Shown: positions 1 to 8,699 of the stretch, in pieces
How the letters are laid out: each line of letters opens with the position of its first letter
Position numbering within the stretch: position 1 is the stretch's first letter
Source of the DNA: Gracilimonas sp034520725
GTDB lineage: Bacteria; Bacteroidota; Rhodothermia; Balneolales; Balneolaceae
Reading direction: 5' to 3'
Length of the DNA: 64,000 nucleotides
Assembly (NCBI GenBank): GCA_034520725.1
Contig: JAXHNH010000025.1
Location: 208,023 to 272,022, forward strand
Made by a program: the position numbers and the translations under genes
The notes under the pieces: generated by a model
What the model saw: the letters and a program-made list of their open reading frames with translations, nothing else
Database searches by the model: none
What the model was told of the DNA's origin: nothing

Positions 1-2
1 TT

Positions 3-599
3 TTCAAACCTGCTATACCCAATCAGAAAAAAAAATACCGAAAAGAATTAAAACTTGAATCTTCCGGGTTTCAATTGCTATGTGTAGCAAATTTTAGACA
101 TAAAAAAGGAATAGATGTACTTGTCGAAGCTCTATCACAAATAGAAAAGAATATCACTCTTGAAGTGCATCTGATTGGAAGATTAGATGAGGAACCAAAA
201 TTTCAACAAAACGTAAATTCGAAAATAGCAGCTTTAGGACTTAAGAATCTATACTTCCATGGGCCAAAATCCAGGACCGAAATAATAAAATGGATGCAGG
301 TAGTAGACGGTTTTGTGCTTCCAAGCCGAAACGAACCATTTGGCATCTCTTTGATCGAAGCAATGGCATGCGGATTACCTGTAATATCTACGAAAAGTGG
401 AGGACCAGAAGAAATTTTAAAAGGGGATTGGGGTTACCTTATAGAACCTGATGATCCTTATCAGTTAGCAGAAGCGATCAAAACAATGATCGAACTAAAA
501 TCTTTTGATGCTGAAGGACAGCACAAATACATTGAGGAAAATTATGGCAAAAAGCGCTACGTTGAAGAACATAAAAAACTGTATGCCAATCTCCATTGA
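3..599 (+). CDS. Glycosyltransferase family 4, C-terminal part (cut by window edge)
   Basis: The reading frame is open from the first bases of the window, so this is the C-terminal ~198 residues of a longer protein. It has the second Rossmann-like lobe of GT-B, GT4-family enzymes: VANFRHKKGIDVL at its start, then EPFGISLIEAMACGLPV, the sugar-nucleotide-binding E-x7-E segment, followed by SGGPEEIL. Such enzymes move a sugar from a nucleotide sugar onto a growing glycan or lipid carrier in the cytoplasm. Two GT2 genes follow on the opposite strand, which suggests a surface polysaccharide or exopolysaccharide locus. The acceptor and sugar cannot be told. It ends 13 bases before the convergent GT2 gene. 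Confidence 0.85.
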   Translation, partial: FKPAIPNQKKKYRKELKLESSGFQLLCVANFRHKKGIDVLVEALSQIEKNITLEVHLIGRLDEEPKFQQNVNSKIAALGLKNLYFHGPKSRTEIIKWMQVVDGFVLPSRNEPFGISLIEAMACGLPVISTKSGGPEEILKGDWGYLIEPDDPYQLAEAIKTMIELKSFDAEGQHKYIEENYGKKRYVEEHKKLYANLH

Positions 600-612
600 T
601 CCATGCAACTTT

Positions 613-1422
613 CTATTCTCTTAGAAGCATTCGGTACACATTTTCACCAAACATCTTACCTATATAAAACCTAATTAAAAGTATCTGAAGTTTAAGTTTC
701 TTTTTTAGCCAAAAACCATATCCAATTTCTTTAAAGCGGTGATCATGCTTGGAATATAAATATCTGGCACCCTGAATCTTTTTATCGAAATTAGTACTGA
801 TCTGATTTACAGACCTGTATTCTCTAGTCAACACCTCATCAACAAAGTCAATGGTATAATTTTTTGCTAGTCTGATCAGCAGGTCATACTCATGGCTAGA
901 TTGCAGTTGCTCATCAAAACCTCCTGCATTTTTTACCGCCTCAGTCATAATTAGCAAAGTTTCAGTTCCAGATACAGTATATCTGTCCAATAACTTTCTG
1001 TAGATATCTCCTTTTACCCTGTTGTATTTTATTTTTGTTTTTCCTGATCTCTCATCCTTTGAGTGACAGGTTACCATCCCTAAACAATCATCTTTTGAAG
1101 TAAGGAAAAGATCTACCTGTTTTTCGATCTTTTCAGGACACAGCACATCATCATCATCTAAAAAATTAATGAAATCCCCTTTTGCCTTACTCAAACCTAT
1201 ATTTCTTGAGTAACAAGCACCCATATTTACAGAATTCCTGAAGAAATAAAGACCTTTGTAACCACTCAAAACTTTCCCAGGTTCAATTTTGGAGGCATCG
1301 TCTACTACTATGATCTCAATATTAGAATAGCTTTGGTTTTGCACAGAATCAACCGCTCTGACTAGTAGATCAGGTCTGTTATAAGTAGGTATAACAACAG
1401 AAACTAACGGATTTGATTCCAT
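613..1422 (-). CDS. Glycosyltransferase family 2
   Basis: About 269 residues. The N-terminus has the GT-A fold signature of GT2 enzymes: VSVVIPTYNRPDLL, then IIVVDDASK and the metal-binding FLDDDDVL. Later ETLLIMTE and SSHEYDLLIRLA supply the catalytic-base region. It should transfer a sugar from a nucleotide sugar to a glycan in the cytoplasm. I start it at the ATG at 1422 because the GT2 fold begins a few residues later; a longer frame to 1491 would run into the upstream gene, which ends at 1436. The two GT2 genes are 13 bases apart and probably co-transcribed. There are no clear membrane segments. Specificity is unknown. Confidence 0.85.
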   Translation of the reverse strand: MESNPLVSVVIPTYNRPDLLVRAVDSVQNQSYSNIEIIVVDDASKIEPGKVLSGYKGLYFFRNSVNMGACYSRNIGLSKAKGDFINFLDDDDVLCPEKIEKQVDLFLTSKDDCLGMVTCHSKDERSGKTKIKYNRVKGDIYRKLLDRYTVSGTETLLIMTEAVKNAGGFDEQLQSSHEYDLLIRLAKNYTIDFVDEVLTREYRSVNQISTNFDKKIQGARYLYSKHDHRFKEIGYGFWLKKKLKLQILLIRFYIGKMFGENVYRMLLRE

Positions 1423-1435
1423 GATTTGATAAGTA

Positions 1436-2503
1436 TTACCAACCTTTTTTACCGGATAACAGTCTTCTAAATAACTGAAAACTAAAGCCACTGAAATGTG
1501 CCACCTGCATGATGACCAGGCTCACTACCACATGTATCCATCTTGAAAATATGCCGGGCTGTTTTTTATCTGACTGCCAGATCTCGTCCTTAAATTTTTG
1601 GTTTAAACTGAGCACCACTCTGAAGGATTCAGCAATAAAAAAAACTCCCAGTAAAAGTGCGAAGGTTGGAAAATATAATGCCTGTTCTACGATAAGATCC
1701 AGGATCCCATAGCCCAACAAAAAGCAGATAAATAAGAAGGGGATCAATCCTCTGGCAGGGGAGCTTTTGGGATGCAGTGTTTTGGTAAGAAATCGCCCCC
1801 GGCCATATCTAAAATATTGCCTGAATAAACCTGAATAAGAATTTCTGGGGTAGTACCAGCTTTTTATCTCAGGGCTCACATATATGCTTTTCCCAAAATA
1901 TTCATAGAGGCGCAGGTTTAGTTCTGAATCCTGATTGGTTATGTTATCCGTATTAAAACCATCAACCTCTTTCAGGTCACTGGTCCAGAAACAGCCAAGA
2001 AAGACCGTATCGGCATAACCCTCATAATTTTCATCCATATATTTGGCCCCGCCACTTCCCAAAAAGCTTTTAACAGCAATGGCAACACCGGCTTGAACCG
2101 GGGTATCTGCAACATACCGTTGTGCTCCCCCTACATTCTTACTCCTTGTTTTTAGCAGTGTTTCTACACTCTTTCCCACATAATCAGCCTGGTAAATACA
2201 GTGTCCATCAGCTCTAAGGAACACCTCACCTGTTGCCTGATCGATCATTTTGTTCAATCCATGCGATTGATATCTGTCAGGGTTGTCGATCAATTTCACT
2301 CGATTGTCTTTGACAGATAATTCTGCGACAAGCTCCCTTGTATTATCTGTGCTACCACCGTCAGCGATCAGGATCTCAACCAGATTAGAATAATCTGAAG
2401 CAAGAAATCCCCTTACAACCCTTTCAATATGTTGCCCTTCATTCAGAACCGGAATTCCGATAGTAACTGTTGGCTTATTCTCGATACTTGATGACCTACC
2501 TGA
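1436..2503 (-). CDS. Glycosyltransferase family 2, ExoA-like membrane protein; 5' end damaged or unresolved
   Basis: The conserved protein starts with VTIGIPVLNEGQHIE and ILIADGGSTDNT, typical of GT2, so the coding region extends well upstream of the first usable internal start (GTG at 2299). The frame is open up to 2503, but there is no ATG, GTG or TTG between the in-frame TAA at 2504-2506 and the conserved region. An in-frame ATG at 2530 is separated by that TAA. The middle has the acceptor region NQDSELNLRLYEYFG, and the C-terminus has three or four hydrophobic segments (PFLFICFLLGYGILDL and later), as in succinoglycan-type ExoA glycosyltransferases. It lies upstream of the other GT2 gene in a likely two-gene operon. 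Either the start is unusual, or a nonsense or indel change broke it. Confidence 0.7.
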   Translation of the reverse strand, partial: SGRSSSIENKPTVTIGIPVLNEGQHIERVVRGFLASDYSNLVEILIADGGSTDNTRELVAELSVKDNRVKLIDNPDRYQSHGLNKMIDQATGEVFLRADGHCIYQADYVGKSVETLLKTRSKNVGGAQRYVADTPVQAGVAIAVKSFLGSGGAKYMDENYEGYADTVFLGCFWTSDLKEVDGFNTDNITNQDSELNLRLYEYFGKSIYVSPEIKSWYYPRNSYSGLFRQYFRYGRGRFLTKTLHPKSSPARGLIPFLFICFLLGYGILDLIVEQALYFPTFALLLGVFFIAESFRVVLSLNQKFKDEIWQSDKKQPGIFSRWIHVVVSLVIMQVAHFSGFSFQLFRRLLSGKKGW

Positions 2504-2573
2504 TTAATCTTTCTTTATTTCAAAACCCATTTTATAATATTACGAATATCTCAAAATAACTCGATCAGTTATT

Positions 2574-3524
2574 TCAGACTCTGGTGCCCCCGCTCAGCAG
2601 ATACAATATGGCCATCCTCACGGCTACACCATTTGTTACCTGATCCAAAATTACAGCTCTGTCACTGTCTGCAACCTCACTTTCCATTTCCACACCTCTG
2701 TTGATGGGTCCCGGGTGCATAATTTTGAAATCGGGATATTTATCCAGATGATGAAATTTAATTCCAAATCGTTCATGATATTCTCGAAGGGATGGAAAAA
2801 GCTCTGTGGCACCTTCCTGTCTCTCAAGCTGTATCCTAAGTGCCATGGCAATATCACACCATTCCAGGGTTTCCTCAAGATTGTAAGAAACTTCAACACC
2901 CATATCCTCCACATAAACAGGTATTAGGGTCTTTGGACCGCACAGAACAATATCAGCTCCAAGTTTTTTCAGCCCAATGATATTTGAACGTACCACCCGG
3001 CTGTGAGAAATATCACCAATGATAGCGATCTTCTTACCCGTTAAATCCGGATGGATAGTTTGCATGGTAAACATATCAAGCAAAGCCTGAGTCGGGTGTT
3101 CGTGAGCGCCATCTCCAGCATTCAGAATAGCTGCATCCACGCATTGAGTTAGAAAATGAGGTACCCCGGGACTTTCGTGCCGAACCACAACCATGTCAAT
3201 TTTCATCGAGCTTATATTCTGGATCGTATCCTTCAGTGACTCCCCTTTCTTTGTACTCGAGGAACTGGTTGAAAAGTTAACGACATCAGCACCCATACGT
3301 TTCTGGGCTAATTCAAAAGAGAGCCGTGTGCGCGTACTGTTTTCATAAAACAGGTTTACAATGGTTTTATCTCTAAGAGTGGGAACTTTGGGAACCGGTC
3401 TGTCCAGGATCTCCCTGAAATATTTGGCCTGCTCCAATACGAACTGAATATCTTCTTTGGAATAATCTGTGAGTCCTAACAGATGTTTTTGATCGAACTG
3501 ATATCCTTCAGGAGATTTACTCAT
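2574..3524 (-). CDS. pyrB: Aspartate carbamoyltransferase catalytic subunit
   Basis: The 316-residue product catalyses carbamoyl phosphate + L-aspartate to N-carbamoyl-L-aspartate, the first committed step of pyrimidine synthesis, in the cytoplasm. The carbamoyl-phosphate loop STRTR is at residues 63-67, followed by the 80s-loop-like SSSSTKKGES; HPTQALLD and the aspartate-domain MHPGPINRGVEM are also present. Length matches class B/C enzymes without a separate regulatory chain. The start at 3524 aligns with the family; a longer frame would lie inside pyrR. Its ATG overlaps the end of pyrR by 8 bases, so the two are translationally coupled. No dihydroorotase or regulatory pyrI gene is adjacent. 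Confidence 0.96.
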   Translation of the reverse strand: MSKSPEGYQFDQKHLLGLTDYSKEDIQFVLEQAKYFREILDRPVPKVPTLRDKTIVNLFYENSTRTRLSFELAQKRMGADVVNFSTSSSSTKKGESLKDTIQNISSMKIDMVVVRHESPGVPHFLTQCVDAAILNAGDGAHEHPTQALLDMFTMQTIHPDLTGKKIAIIGDISHSRVVRSNIIGLKKLGADIVLCGPKTLIPVYVEDMGVEVSYNLEETLEWCDIAMALRIQLERQEGATELFPSLREYHERFGIKFHHLDKYPDFKIMHPGPINRGVEMESEVADSDRAVILDQVTNGVAVRMAILYLLSGGTRV

Positions 3525-4068
3525 CCACTTCCTCCTCCATTTCCACAAGGTAGACAGCGTCTTCGCCGTCAATTTCTTTTACTTTCACCCGCACTTCCTC
3601 ATTCTCATAAGTTGGTAAATAGATTCCCATATAATCAGCAGCTATTGGCAGCTCACGGTGACCTCTGTCTACCATACAACAGAACTTTATGCTTCTTGGC
3701 CGGCCATAAGCCATTATCGCATCCATTGCAGAGCGGACCGTCCGCCCGGTGTAAAGAACATCATCCACCAAAACCACATCACGATCAAAAAGATCGAAAG
3801 GGATCTCGGTCACCTGAACTTCAGGCATTTTAAGTTTTGAGCGGTAATCGTCCCGGTAAAAAGTCACATCCAGCACTCCAAAGTCTATTTCCGTGCTGAA
3901 GTTTCTTCGGATCTCTTCAATGATCCGTTTACCCATATGAACTCCCCGGGTTTGCATGCCGATTACTGCAAGTCTGGAAAAATCATCATAGGGTTCCAGA
4001 AATTGATGAGCAAACCGCTGATAAGTGCGGTTTAATTCCTCTGGAGTCATGATCCGGGCTTCTTTCAA
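3517..4068 (-). CDS. pyrR: Bifunctional pyr operon regulator / uracil phosphoribosyltransferase
   Basis: 183 residues of the type I phosphoribosyltransferase fold. The PRPP-binding loop DVVLVDDVLYTGRT spans residues 97-110, and VIGMQTRGVHMG near 35-46 is typical of PyrR. In Gram-positive bacteria PyrR binds pyr leader RNA in response to UMP and also makes UMP from uracil and PRPP. In this phylum RNA binding is not proven, and I saw no clear attenuator between 4069 and 4278. It is the first gene of a pyrR-pyrB pair and shares 8 bases with pyrB. On the minus strand a TAGCTTTG box (4127-4134) resembles the -7 element of Bacteroidota promoters, but no matching -33 box was found. A start at Met7 (4050) is also possible. 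Confidence 0.93.
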   Translation of the reverse strand: MKEARIMTPEELNRTYQRFAHQFLEPYDDFSRLAVIGMQTRGVHMGKRIIEEIRRNFSTEIDFGVLDVTFYRDDYRSKLKMPEVQVTEIPFDLFDRDVVLVDDVLYTGRTVRSAMDAIMAYGRPRSIKFCCMVDRGHRELPIAADYMGIYLPTYENEEVRVKVKEIDGEDAVYLVEMEEEVDE

Positions 4069-4278
4069 GCTAGATTACCTCTTTGTTTTGATGGGTTATA
4101 AAGTTAGTGTTTGTAAGAATTAATGCCAAAGCTAAAACCTGAGCATAATAATTATTTACGCATTACACATTTTGCTGTTTTGTGATATGTAAAGAATCAT
4201 GCACTTCCTTTCTTTTAGCACGTAATCTCGGTATTATTGTCTCCCAAAAAATCGCTTTTAATACTTAAAATTGTATCC

Positions 4279-5484
4279 ATGAAAATTCACGAGTATCAAG
4301 CCAAAGAAATTCTTGAGAAATACAATGTAGCCATACCTGGCGGTATTGCTACAACGACTGTTGAGGAGACCGTTGAAGCCGCTAAAAAATTAAAGGAGAA
4401 GGGATCTTCACTATTTGTAGTGAAAGCTCAGATCCATGCCGGTGGGCGTGGTAAAGGCCGCACCAAAAAGAATAATGCAAAAGGGGTTGTCCTCTGCAAA
4501 ACTATTGATGAGGTAAAAGAAGCCGCTGAAAATCTTTTAGGTGATGTACTCGTGACGGTTCAAACCGGAGAAGAAGGTCAGCTGGTTCAACGACTGTATG
4601 TAACGGACGGTGTTGATATAGAATCTGAATTCTATCTGGGTATTCTTCTTGACCGTGCGGTAAGCAAGAATGTGATCATGGCCTCTACCGAAGGTGGAGT
4701 TGAGATAGAGAAAGTTGCCGAAGAAACTCCGGAAAAAATCGTTAAAGAGTGGGTTGAACCGGGAATGGATCTTCAGCCAAATCAGGCTCGCCGAATCGCA
4801 TTTTCTCTGGGTCTTGAAGGAGAGGCTCTTAAAAATGGGATAAAAATAATTCACGCCCTTTATAATGCGTATCAGGAAACAGACTCAAATATGTTTGAGA
4901 TCAATCCACTTATTGTAACTCCTGATAACAAAGTGTTTGCCCTGGATGCAAAAGTAACTTTTGACGATAACGCACTGTATCGCCACAAGGATCTTGCTGA
5001 ACTCAAGGATGAGTCAGAAGAAAATTCACTCGAACTTGAAGCCCAAAAGTACAACCTTAATTACATAAAGCTAGACGGTAACGTGGGTTGTATGGTGAAT
5101 GGTGCCGGACTTGCAATGGCGACCATGGACATCATTAAACTATCCGGCGGAGAGCCTGCCAACTTCCTTGATGTTGGTGGTGGAGCAAATGTTGACACCG
5201 TGAAGAATGGATTCCGCATCATCCTGGAAGACAAGAATGTTAAAGCGATCCTGATCAATATCTTTGGTGGTATTGTTCGTTGCGACCGTGTTGCTAATGG
5301 TGTGATCGAAGCCGTTAAAGATCCTGAGATCGCTGAAAAAGTGAAAAATGTACCAATTATTGTACGTCTTCAGGGAACCAATGCAAAGGAAGCTAAAGAG
5401 ATCATTGATAACAGTGACCTGAATGTGATCTCTGCTGTATTACTCAAAGAAGCTGCTGAAGAAGTATCTAAAGTGCTTGCTTGA
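4279..5484 (+). CDS. sucC: Succinate--CoA ligase (ADP-forming) subunit beta
   Basis: 401 residues. The beta subunit binds nucleotide and succinate and, with SucD, interconverts succinyl-CoA and succinate with ATP/GTP formation in the TCA cycle. The N-terminal ATP-grasp domain starts MKIHEYQAKEIL and carries the AGGRGKG loop at about 54-60. The C-terminal CoA-ligase domain has NGAGLAMATMDI, FLDVGGGA and GGIVRCDRV (about residue 330). I use the ATG at 4279, which matches the conserved N-terminus; the extra upstream residues of the longer frame are not family-like. sucD is not adjacent. A strong terminator follows immediately, so this gene is probably monocistronic. Confidence 0.97.
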   Translation: MKIHEYQAKEILEKYNVAIPGGIATTTVEETVEAAKKLKEKGSSLFVVKAQIHAGGRGKGRTKKNNAKGVVLCKTIDEVKEAAENLLGDVLVTVQTGEEGQLVQRLYVTDGVDIESEFYLGILLDRAVSKNVIMASTEGGVEIEKVAEETPEKIVKEWVEPGMDLQPNQARRIAFSLGLEGEALKNGIKIIHALYNAYQETDSNMFEINPLIVTPDNKVFALDAKVTFDDNALYRHKDLAELKDESEENSLELEAQKYNLNYIKLDGNVGCMVNGAGLAMATMDIIKLSGGEPANFLDVGGGANVDTVKNGFRIILEDKNVKAILINIFGGIVRCDRVANGVIEAVKDPEIAEKVKNVPIIVRLQGTNAKEAKEIIDNSDLNVISAVLLKEAAEEVSKVLA

Positions 5485-5522
5485 AATAGCAGTGGATTAC
5501 TTTAAAATAATTTAGTAATACT

Positions 5523-5554
5523 AAGCCTGATTTATAACTTGAATCAGGCTTTTT
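5523..5554 (+). terminator. Rho-independent terminator after sucC
   Basis: A perfect 10-bp stem (AAGCCTGATT at 5523-5532 with AATCAGGCTT at 5542-5551) and a 9-base loop run into TTTTTA. It lies 39 bases after the sucC stop and is well placed to end that transcript. Confidence 0.88.
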
Positions 5555-5586
5555 ATAGTACAATCAGTAATAAATCACATTACAGC

Positions 5587-5900
5587 ATGAAACCTTTTAT
5601 TGAAATCTCGAACATCTAAGTGGACCGGAAGAATTAAACTACCAATTACCGATACAAGCAAAAGTTGTTCGAAAATCCGGAAAAGCGCCCCGATTACTTT
5701 ATAGTTAAATTAGAAAAAGTATTGTTTGGATTGACAAAAATAAGGGTATAAATACAGAAGTAAATTATATTGTCATTGGTACTAAAAAGAAAAGCCAGAC
5801 TGTTGCTAACGATATGAGAGATGTACTTCTTGCCATAGCTTATGTCAAAGACGAATCAGTTGTTGATGACCAAAAACTGGACTTTAAAAAAATCCTTTAG
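5587..5900 (+). pseudogene. Decayed ORF of unknown function
   Basis: There is no intact frame, but protein-like stretches appear in successive frames. After an ATG at 5587 the frame meets two stops early. A lysine/proline-rich stretch (KLFENPEKRPDYFIV) is seen near 5660-5710. Then another frame gives a convincing ~62-residue stretch containing KSIVWIDKNKG, VNYIVIGTKKK and NDMRDVLLAIAYVKDE, ending at a TAG at 5898-5900. I read this as the remains of one small gene broken by stops and indels. I do not recognise the family. The last bases come within 47 of the convergent bshA stop. Confidence 0.4.
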
Positions 5901-5946
5901 CAGACGTAAAGCATCGGCTAAAAAGAAATGGGATTATTCTAATTTT

Positions 5947-7083
5947 TTACACTTTCATTCTTTTACTGACCTTTTCGTAAAAATTCTCATACTGCTTTAC
6001 TACTTCTTCCTGTTTAAAAGTCGCAGCATGTTTACGTGCATTTTTAGACATACGTTCATGCAGATCAGGATCACTCAGTATATTCACCCCGTAATTGGCC
6101 ATGCATTCCACATCATCAAGATCGCAGAGATAACCTGTTTCTCCGTGAACGTTAACCTCCGGCAAACCACCAATATTGGAACTTATAACCGGTACACTGC
6201 AGCTCATAGCTTCAAGTGCGGCCAATCCAAATGTCTCTGACCCGGACGGGATCAAGAATAGATCGGCAATGGATAGCACCTCTTCAACCTGATCCAGTTT
6301 TCCAAGAAAACGAACGTGATCACAGATGCCCAGATCACGACACTGCTGTTCAGCTTTTTGGCGATCAGGGCCATCACCTACCAACAGTAACTTAGATTCA
6401 ATTCCCGATTCCAGAATTTTAGCAAAAACGGTGACGACTTCCGGTACGCGTTTAACCTTTCGGAAGTTGGAAACATGAACCACTACTTTTTCGTCGTTGG
6501 GACAAATGGCTTTCTTAAAATGACTTTTGTTTGATTTTTGAAATCTATCCAGATCAATAAAATTCGGGATCACCTCAATATCCTGTTCGATCTCAAAATG
6601 CTCATAGGTTTCGCGCTTCAGGTATTCGGATACAGCTGTCACACCGTCACTTTTATCAATGGAGAATTCGACCACATGCTTATAACTCGGATCCCGGCCA
6701 ACCAGGGTGATATCCGTACCATGAAGCGTGGTTATGATTGGCACTGTTACTCCCCTTTCACACATGATTTGTTTTGCCAGATAAGCGCTGGTTGCATGAG
6801 GCAATGCATAATGGACGTGTAAAAGATCCAGGTCCTCATATTCGATCAGGTTTACCATCTGAGAAGCAAGGGCCAGGGCATAAGGCGGATAATCAAAAAG
6901 TGGGTAAGAATTTATCGATACCTCATGATATGTGATACCGGTTTCAAGCGTATCCAGGCGGGCAGGACGGGAATAGCTCATCATGTGAATGTTGTGACCG
7001 TTTTTCGCCAGATTCTTTGCCAATTCTGTTGCAACCACCCCACTCCCACCAAATGTGGGATAACATGCTATACCTATATTCAT
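5947..7083 (-). CDS. bshA: N-acetyl-alpha-D-glucosaminyl L-malate synthase (bacillithiol synthesis)
   Basis: 378 residues, GT4 family with GT-B fold. It joins GlcNAc from UDP-GlcNAc to L-malate, the first step of bacillithiol (the low-molecular-weight thiol of Firmicutes and many Bacteroidota-group bacteria). The N-terminus MNIGIACYPTFGGSGVVATEL is close to the BshA consensus. LHGTDITLVGRDPSY and NFIDLDRF follow, and SGSETFGLAALEAMSC is the nucleotide-sugar site. BshA is told from other GT4 proteins by the N-terminal Gly-Gly-Ser-Gly loop and the GTDITLVG motif. bshB and bshC are not in the window. It is transcribed alone toward the decayed ORF. Confidence 0.93.
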   Translation of the reverse strand: MNIGIACYPTFGGSGVVATELAKNLAKNGHNIHMMSYSRPARLDTLETGITYHEVSINSYPLFDYPPYALALASQMVNLIEYEDLDLLHVHYALPHATSAYLAKQIMCERGVTVPIITTLHGTDITLVGRDPSYKHVVEFSIDKSDGVTAVSEYLKRETYEHFEIEQDIEVIPNFIDLDRFQKSNKSHFKKAICPNDEKVVVHVSNFRKVKRVPEVVTVFAKILESGIESKLLLVGDGPDRQKAEQQCRDLGICDHVRFLGKLDQVEEVLSIADLFLIPSGSETFGLAALEAMSCSVPVISSNIGGLPEVNVHGETGYLCDLDDVECMANYGVNILSDPDLHERMSKNARKHAATFKQEEVVKQYENFYEKVSKRMKV

Positions 7084-7294
7084 TTAATTTCTGCTGATAT
7101 TTATGTTCATTTCAATTTAAAAATACTCAAAGTACTAATCCGATAAACATTGCAACACAAGGTTTAACAGATAGGTTTCAATGTGATCACCTTCTGTACG
7201 GCTGACGTAAAATTGTGCTATTTACTTTCTAATCCACTTAGTCTATTTGTATATTACACGGCTTGTAAAATGTAATTAATTTATCCTACAAAAT

Positions 7295-8050
7295 ATGGCA
7301 GGACATTCGAAATGGGCGAACATTCGCCACAAAAAAGCTAAAGAAGACGCTAAGCGATCCAAGGTCTTCACCAAGCACATCAAGGAGATAACTGTTGCAG
7401 CCCGTGAAGGTGGCGGAGATCCTGATGGAAATCCTCGACTATCCTTAGCTATTGATAATGCCAAGGCTGATAATGTGCCAAAGGATAACATTGAACGTGC
7501 CATTAAGCGAGGTACCGGTGAAGATTCTGACGGTGCAGCTTACGAAGAAGCGACCTTTGAAGGTTACGGTCCCGGAGGTATTGCCTATTTCATTGAGGTT
7601 ACTACAGACAATAATAATAGAACCGTAAGTGACATCCGCCATATTTTTACCAAACACGGAGGTAATATGGGAACCTCCGGTTCCGTTGGATACATGTTCG
7701 AACAAAAGGGAATGATCCAGGTATCATCAGACGGACTCAATGATGAGGAATTTATGCTTCAGGCTATTGACGCCGGCGCAGTGGATGTAGATACTGAAGA
7801 CGAAATGTTCGTCGTTTATACCAGCAGAGAGGAATTATTTGATGTGAGGAACCGCCTTGAAGAAGCAGGCTTTAAGATCGAGTCTGCAACCCTGATAAGA
7901 GAAGCAGTCACACAAACCAAGGTAGATGAAAGCACAGCGGAGTCGAACCTGAAGATGATGGATAAATTTGAAGAAAATGATGATGTGAATAATGTATTCA
8001 CTAACATGCTGATGGATGAGGAAACCCTTACCATCGCTGAAAACCTCTAG
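7295..8050 (+). CDS. yebC: YebC/PmpR family protein (DUF28)
   Basis: 251 residues, starting with the highly conserved MAGHSKWANIRHKK and containing GGGDPDGNPRLSLAI, YEGYGPGG-like FEGYGPGGIA and NNRTVSDIRHIFTKHGG. Members are cytoplasmic. They were described as transcription regulators (PmpR, YebC), and some homologues help ribosomes through polyproline-type stalls; which role applies here cannot be told. Length and motifs are normal. The bat-type TPR gene begins within five bases of its stop, or overlaps it if the earlier ATG is used, so yebC may be the first gene of that operon. Confidence 0.95.
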   Translation: MAGHSKWANIRHKKAKEDAKRSKVFTKHIKEITVAAREGGGDPDGNPRLSLAIDNAKADNVPKDNIERAIKRGTGEDSDGAAYEEATFEGYGPGGIAYFIEVTTDNNNRTVSDIRHIFTKHGGNMGTSGSVGYMFEQKGMIQVSSDGLNDEEFMLQAIDAGAVDVDTEDEMFVVYTSREELFDVRNRLEEAGFKIESATLIREAVTQTKVDESTAESNLKMMDKFEENDDVNNVFTNMLMDEETLTIAENL

Positions 8051-8054
8051 TCTC

Positions 8055-8696
8055 TTGAAACGAAACCTTGTTTACTTAACACTTTTTATAGTTTTCGCGG
8101 CCTTCACAAACGATGATGCCCGACAGGCTAACTCTGCCTTTGAAGAGGGTAATTACGAAAAAGCAGAAGAACTTTTCAAAACTGCCATCGAGGCTTCACC
8201 AGATAATTACAAACTGTATTTCAACCTGGGGAATGCTCAGGCTAAACAAGGCAAGGTCGAAGAGGCCATTGAGTCATATATGGAATTCCGGTCTCTGGCT
8301 GAAAATCCGCAAGATAAATCAATGGCCGAGTATAATATTGGGACCTTACTGGCTGAAGATCAAAAATGGAAACCTGCAGCCACTCATTTCAAAAATGCTC
8401 TTAAGTTGAATCCAACTGATCTTGATGCCAAACATAATTATGAAAGAGCTCTTGCTGAGATCCAGAATGAAGAGGATGAAGGCGGAGACGAGCAAAATCA
8501 GGAGAATCAACCCCCACCTGAACCAAGTGAATATGCTATTGCCATGAAAAATCAGGCTGAAAAACTCGTTGCTGAACAGCGATATCAGGATGCCTATAAC
8601 CTTATGCAAAGAGCCCTGGAAGCAGACGATACGGTTCGGGCTTTTAACGATTTTATTGAACGCATTAGAAATGTATCAGAAATTAACTCAAACTGA
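8055..8696 (+). CDS. BatC-like TPR protein, aerotolerance operon
   Basis: About 213 residues from the TTG at 8055, which gives a short signal peptide (KRNLVYLTLFIVFAAF). An ATG at 8016 would add 13 residues but overlaps yebC by 35 bases. TPR repeats cover roughly residues 20-130: ANSAFEEGNYEKAEELFKTA, YFNLGNAQAKQGKVEEAIE, and a third. A charged linker with Glu and Gln follows, then a helical C-terminus. BatC-type proteins are periplasmic TPR partners of the BatA/BatB von Willebrand proteins in the Bacteroides aerotolerance operon. The gene is followed after 3 bases by a second BatC-like gene, then batD and batE. Confidence 0.75.
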   Translation: MKRNLVYLTLFIVFAAFTNDDARQANSAFEEGNYEKAEELFKTAIEASPDNYKLYFNLGNAQAKQGKVEEAIESYMEFRSLAENPQDKSMAEYNIGTLLAEDQKWKPAATHFKNALKLNPTDLDAKHNYERALAEIQNEEDEGGDEQNQENQPPPEPSEYAIAMKNQAEKLVAEQRYQDAYNLMQRALEADDTVRAFNDFIERIRNVSEINSN

Positions 8697-8699
8697 CCT

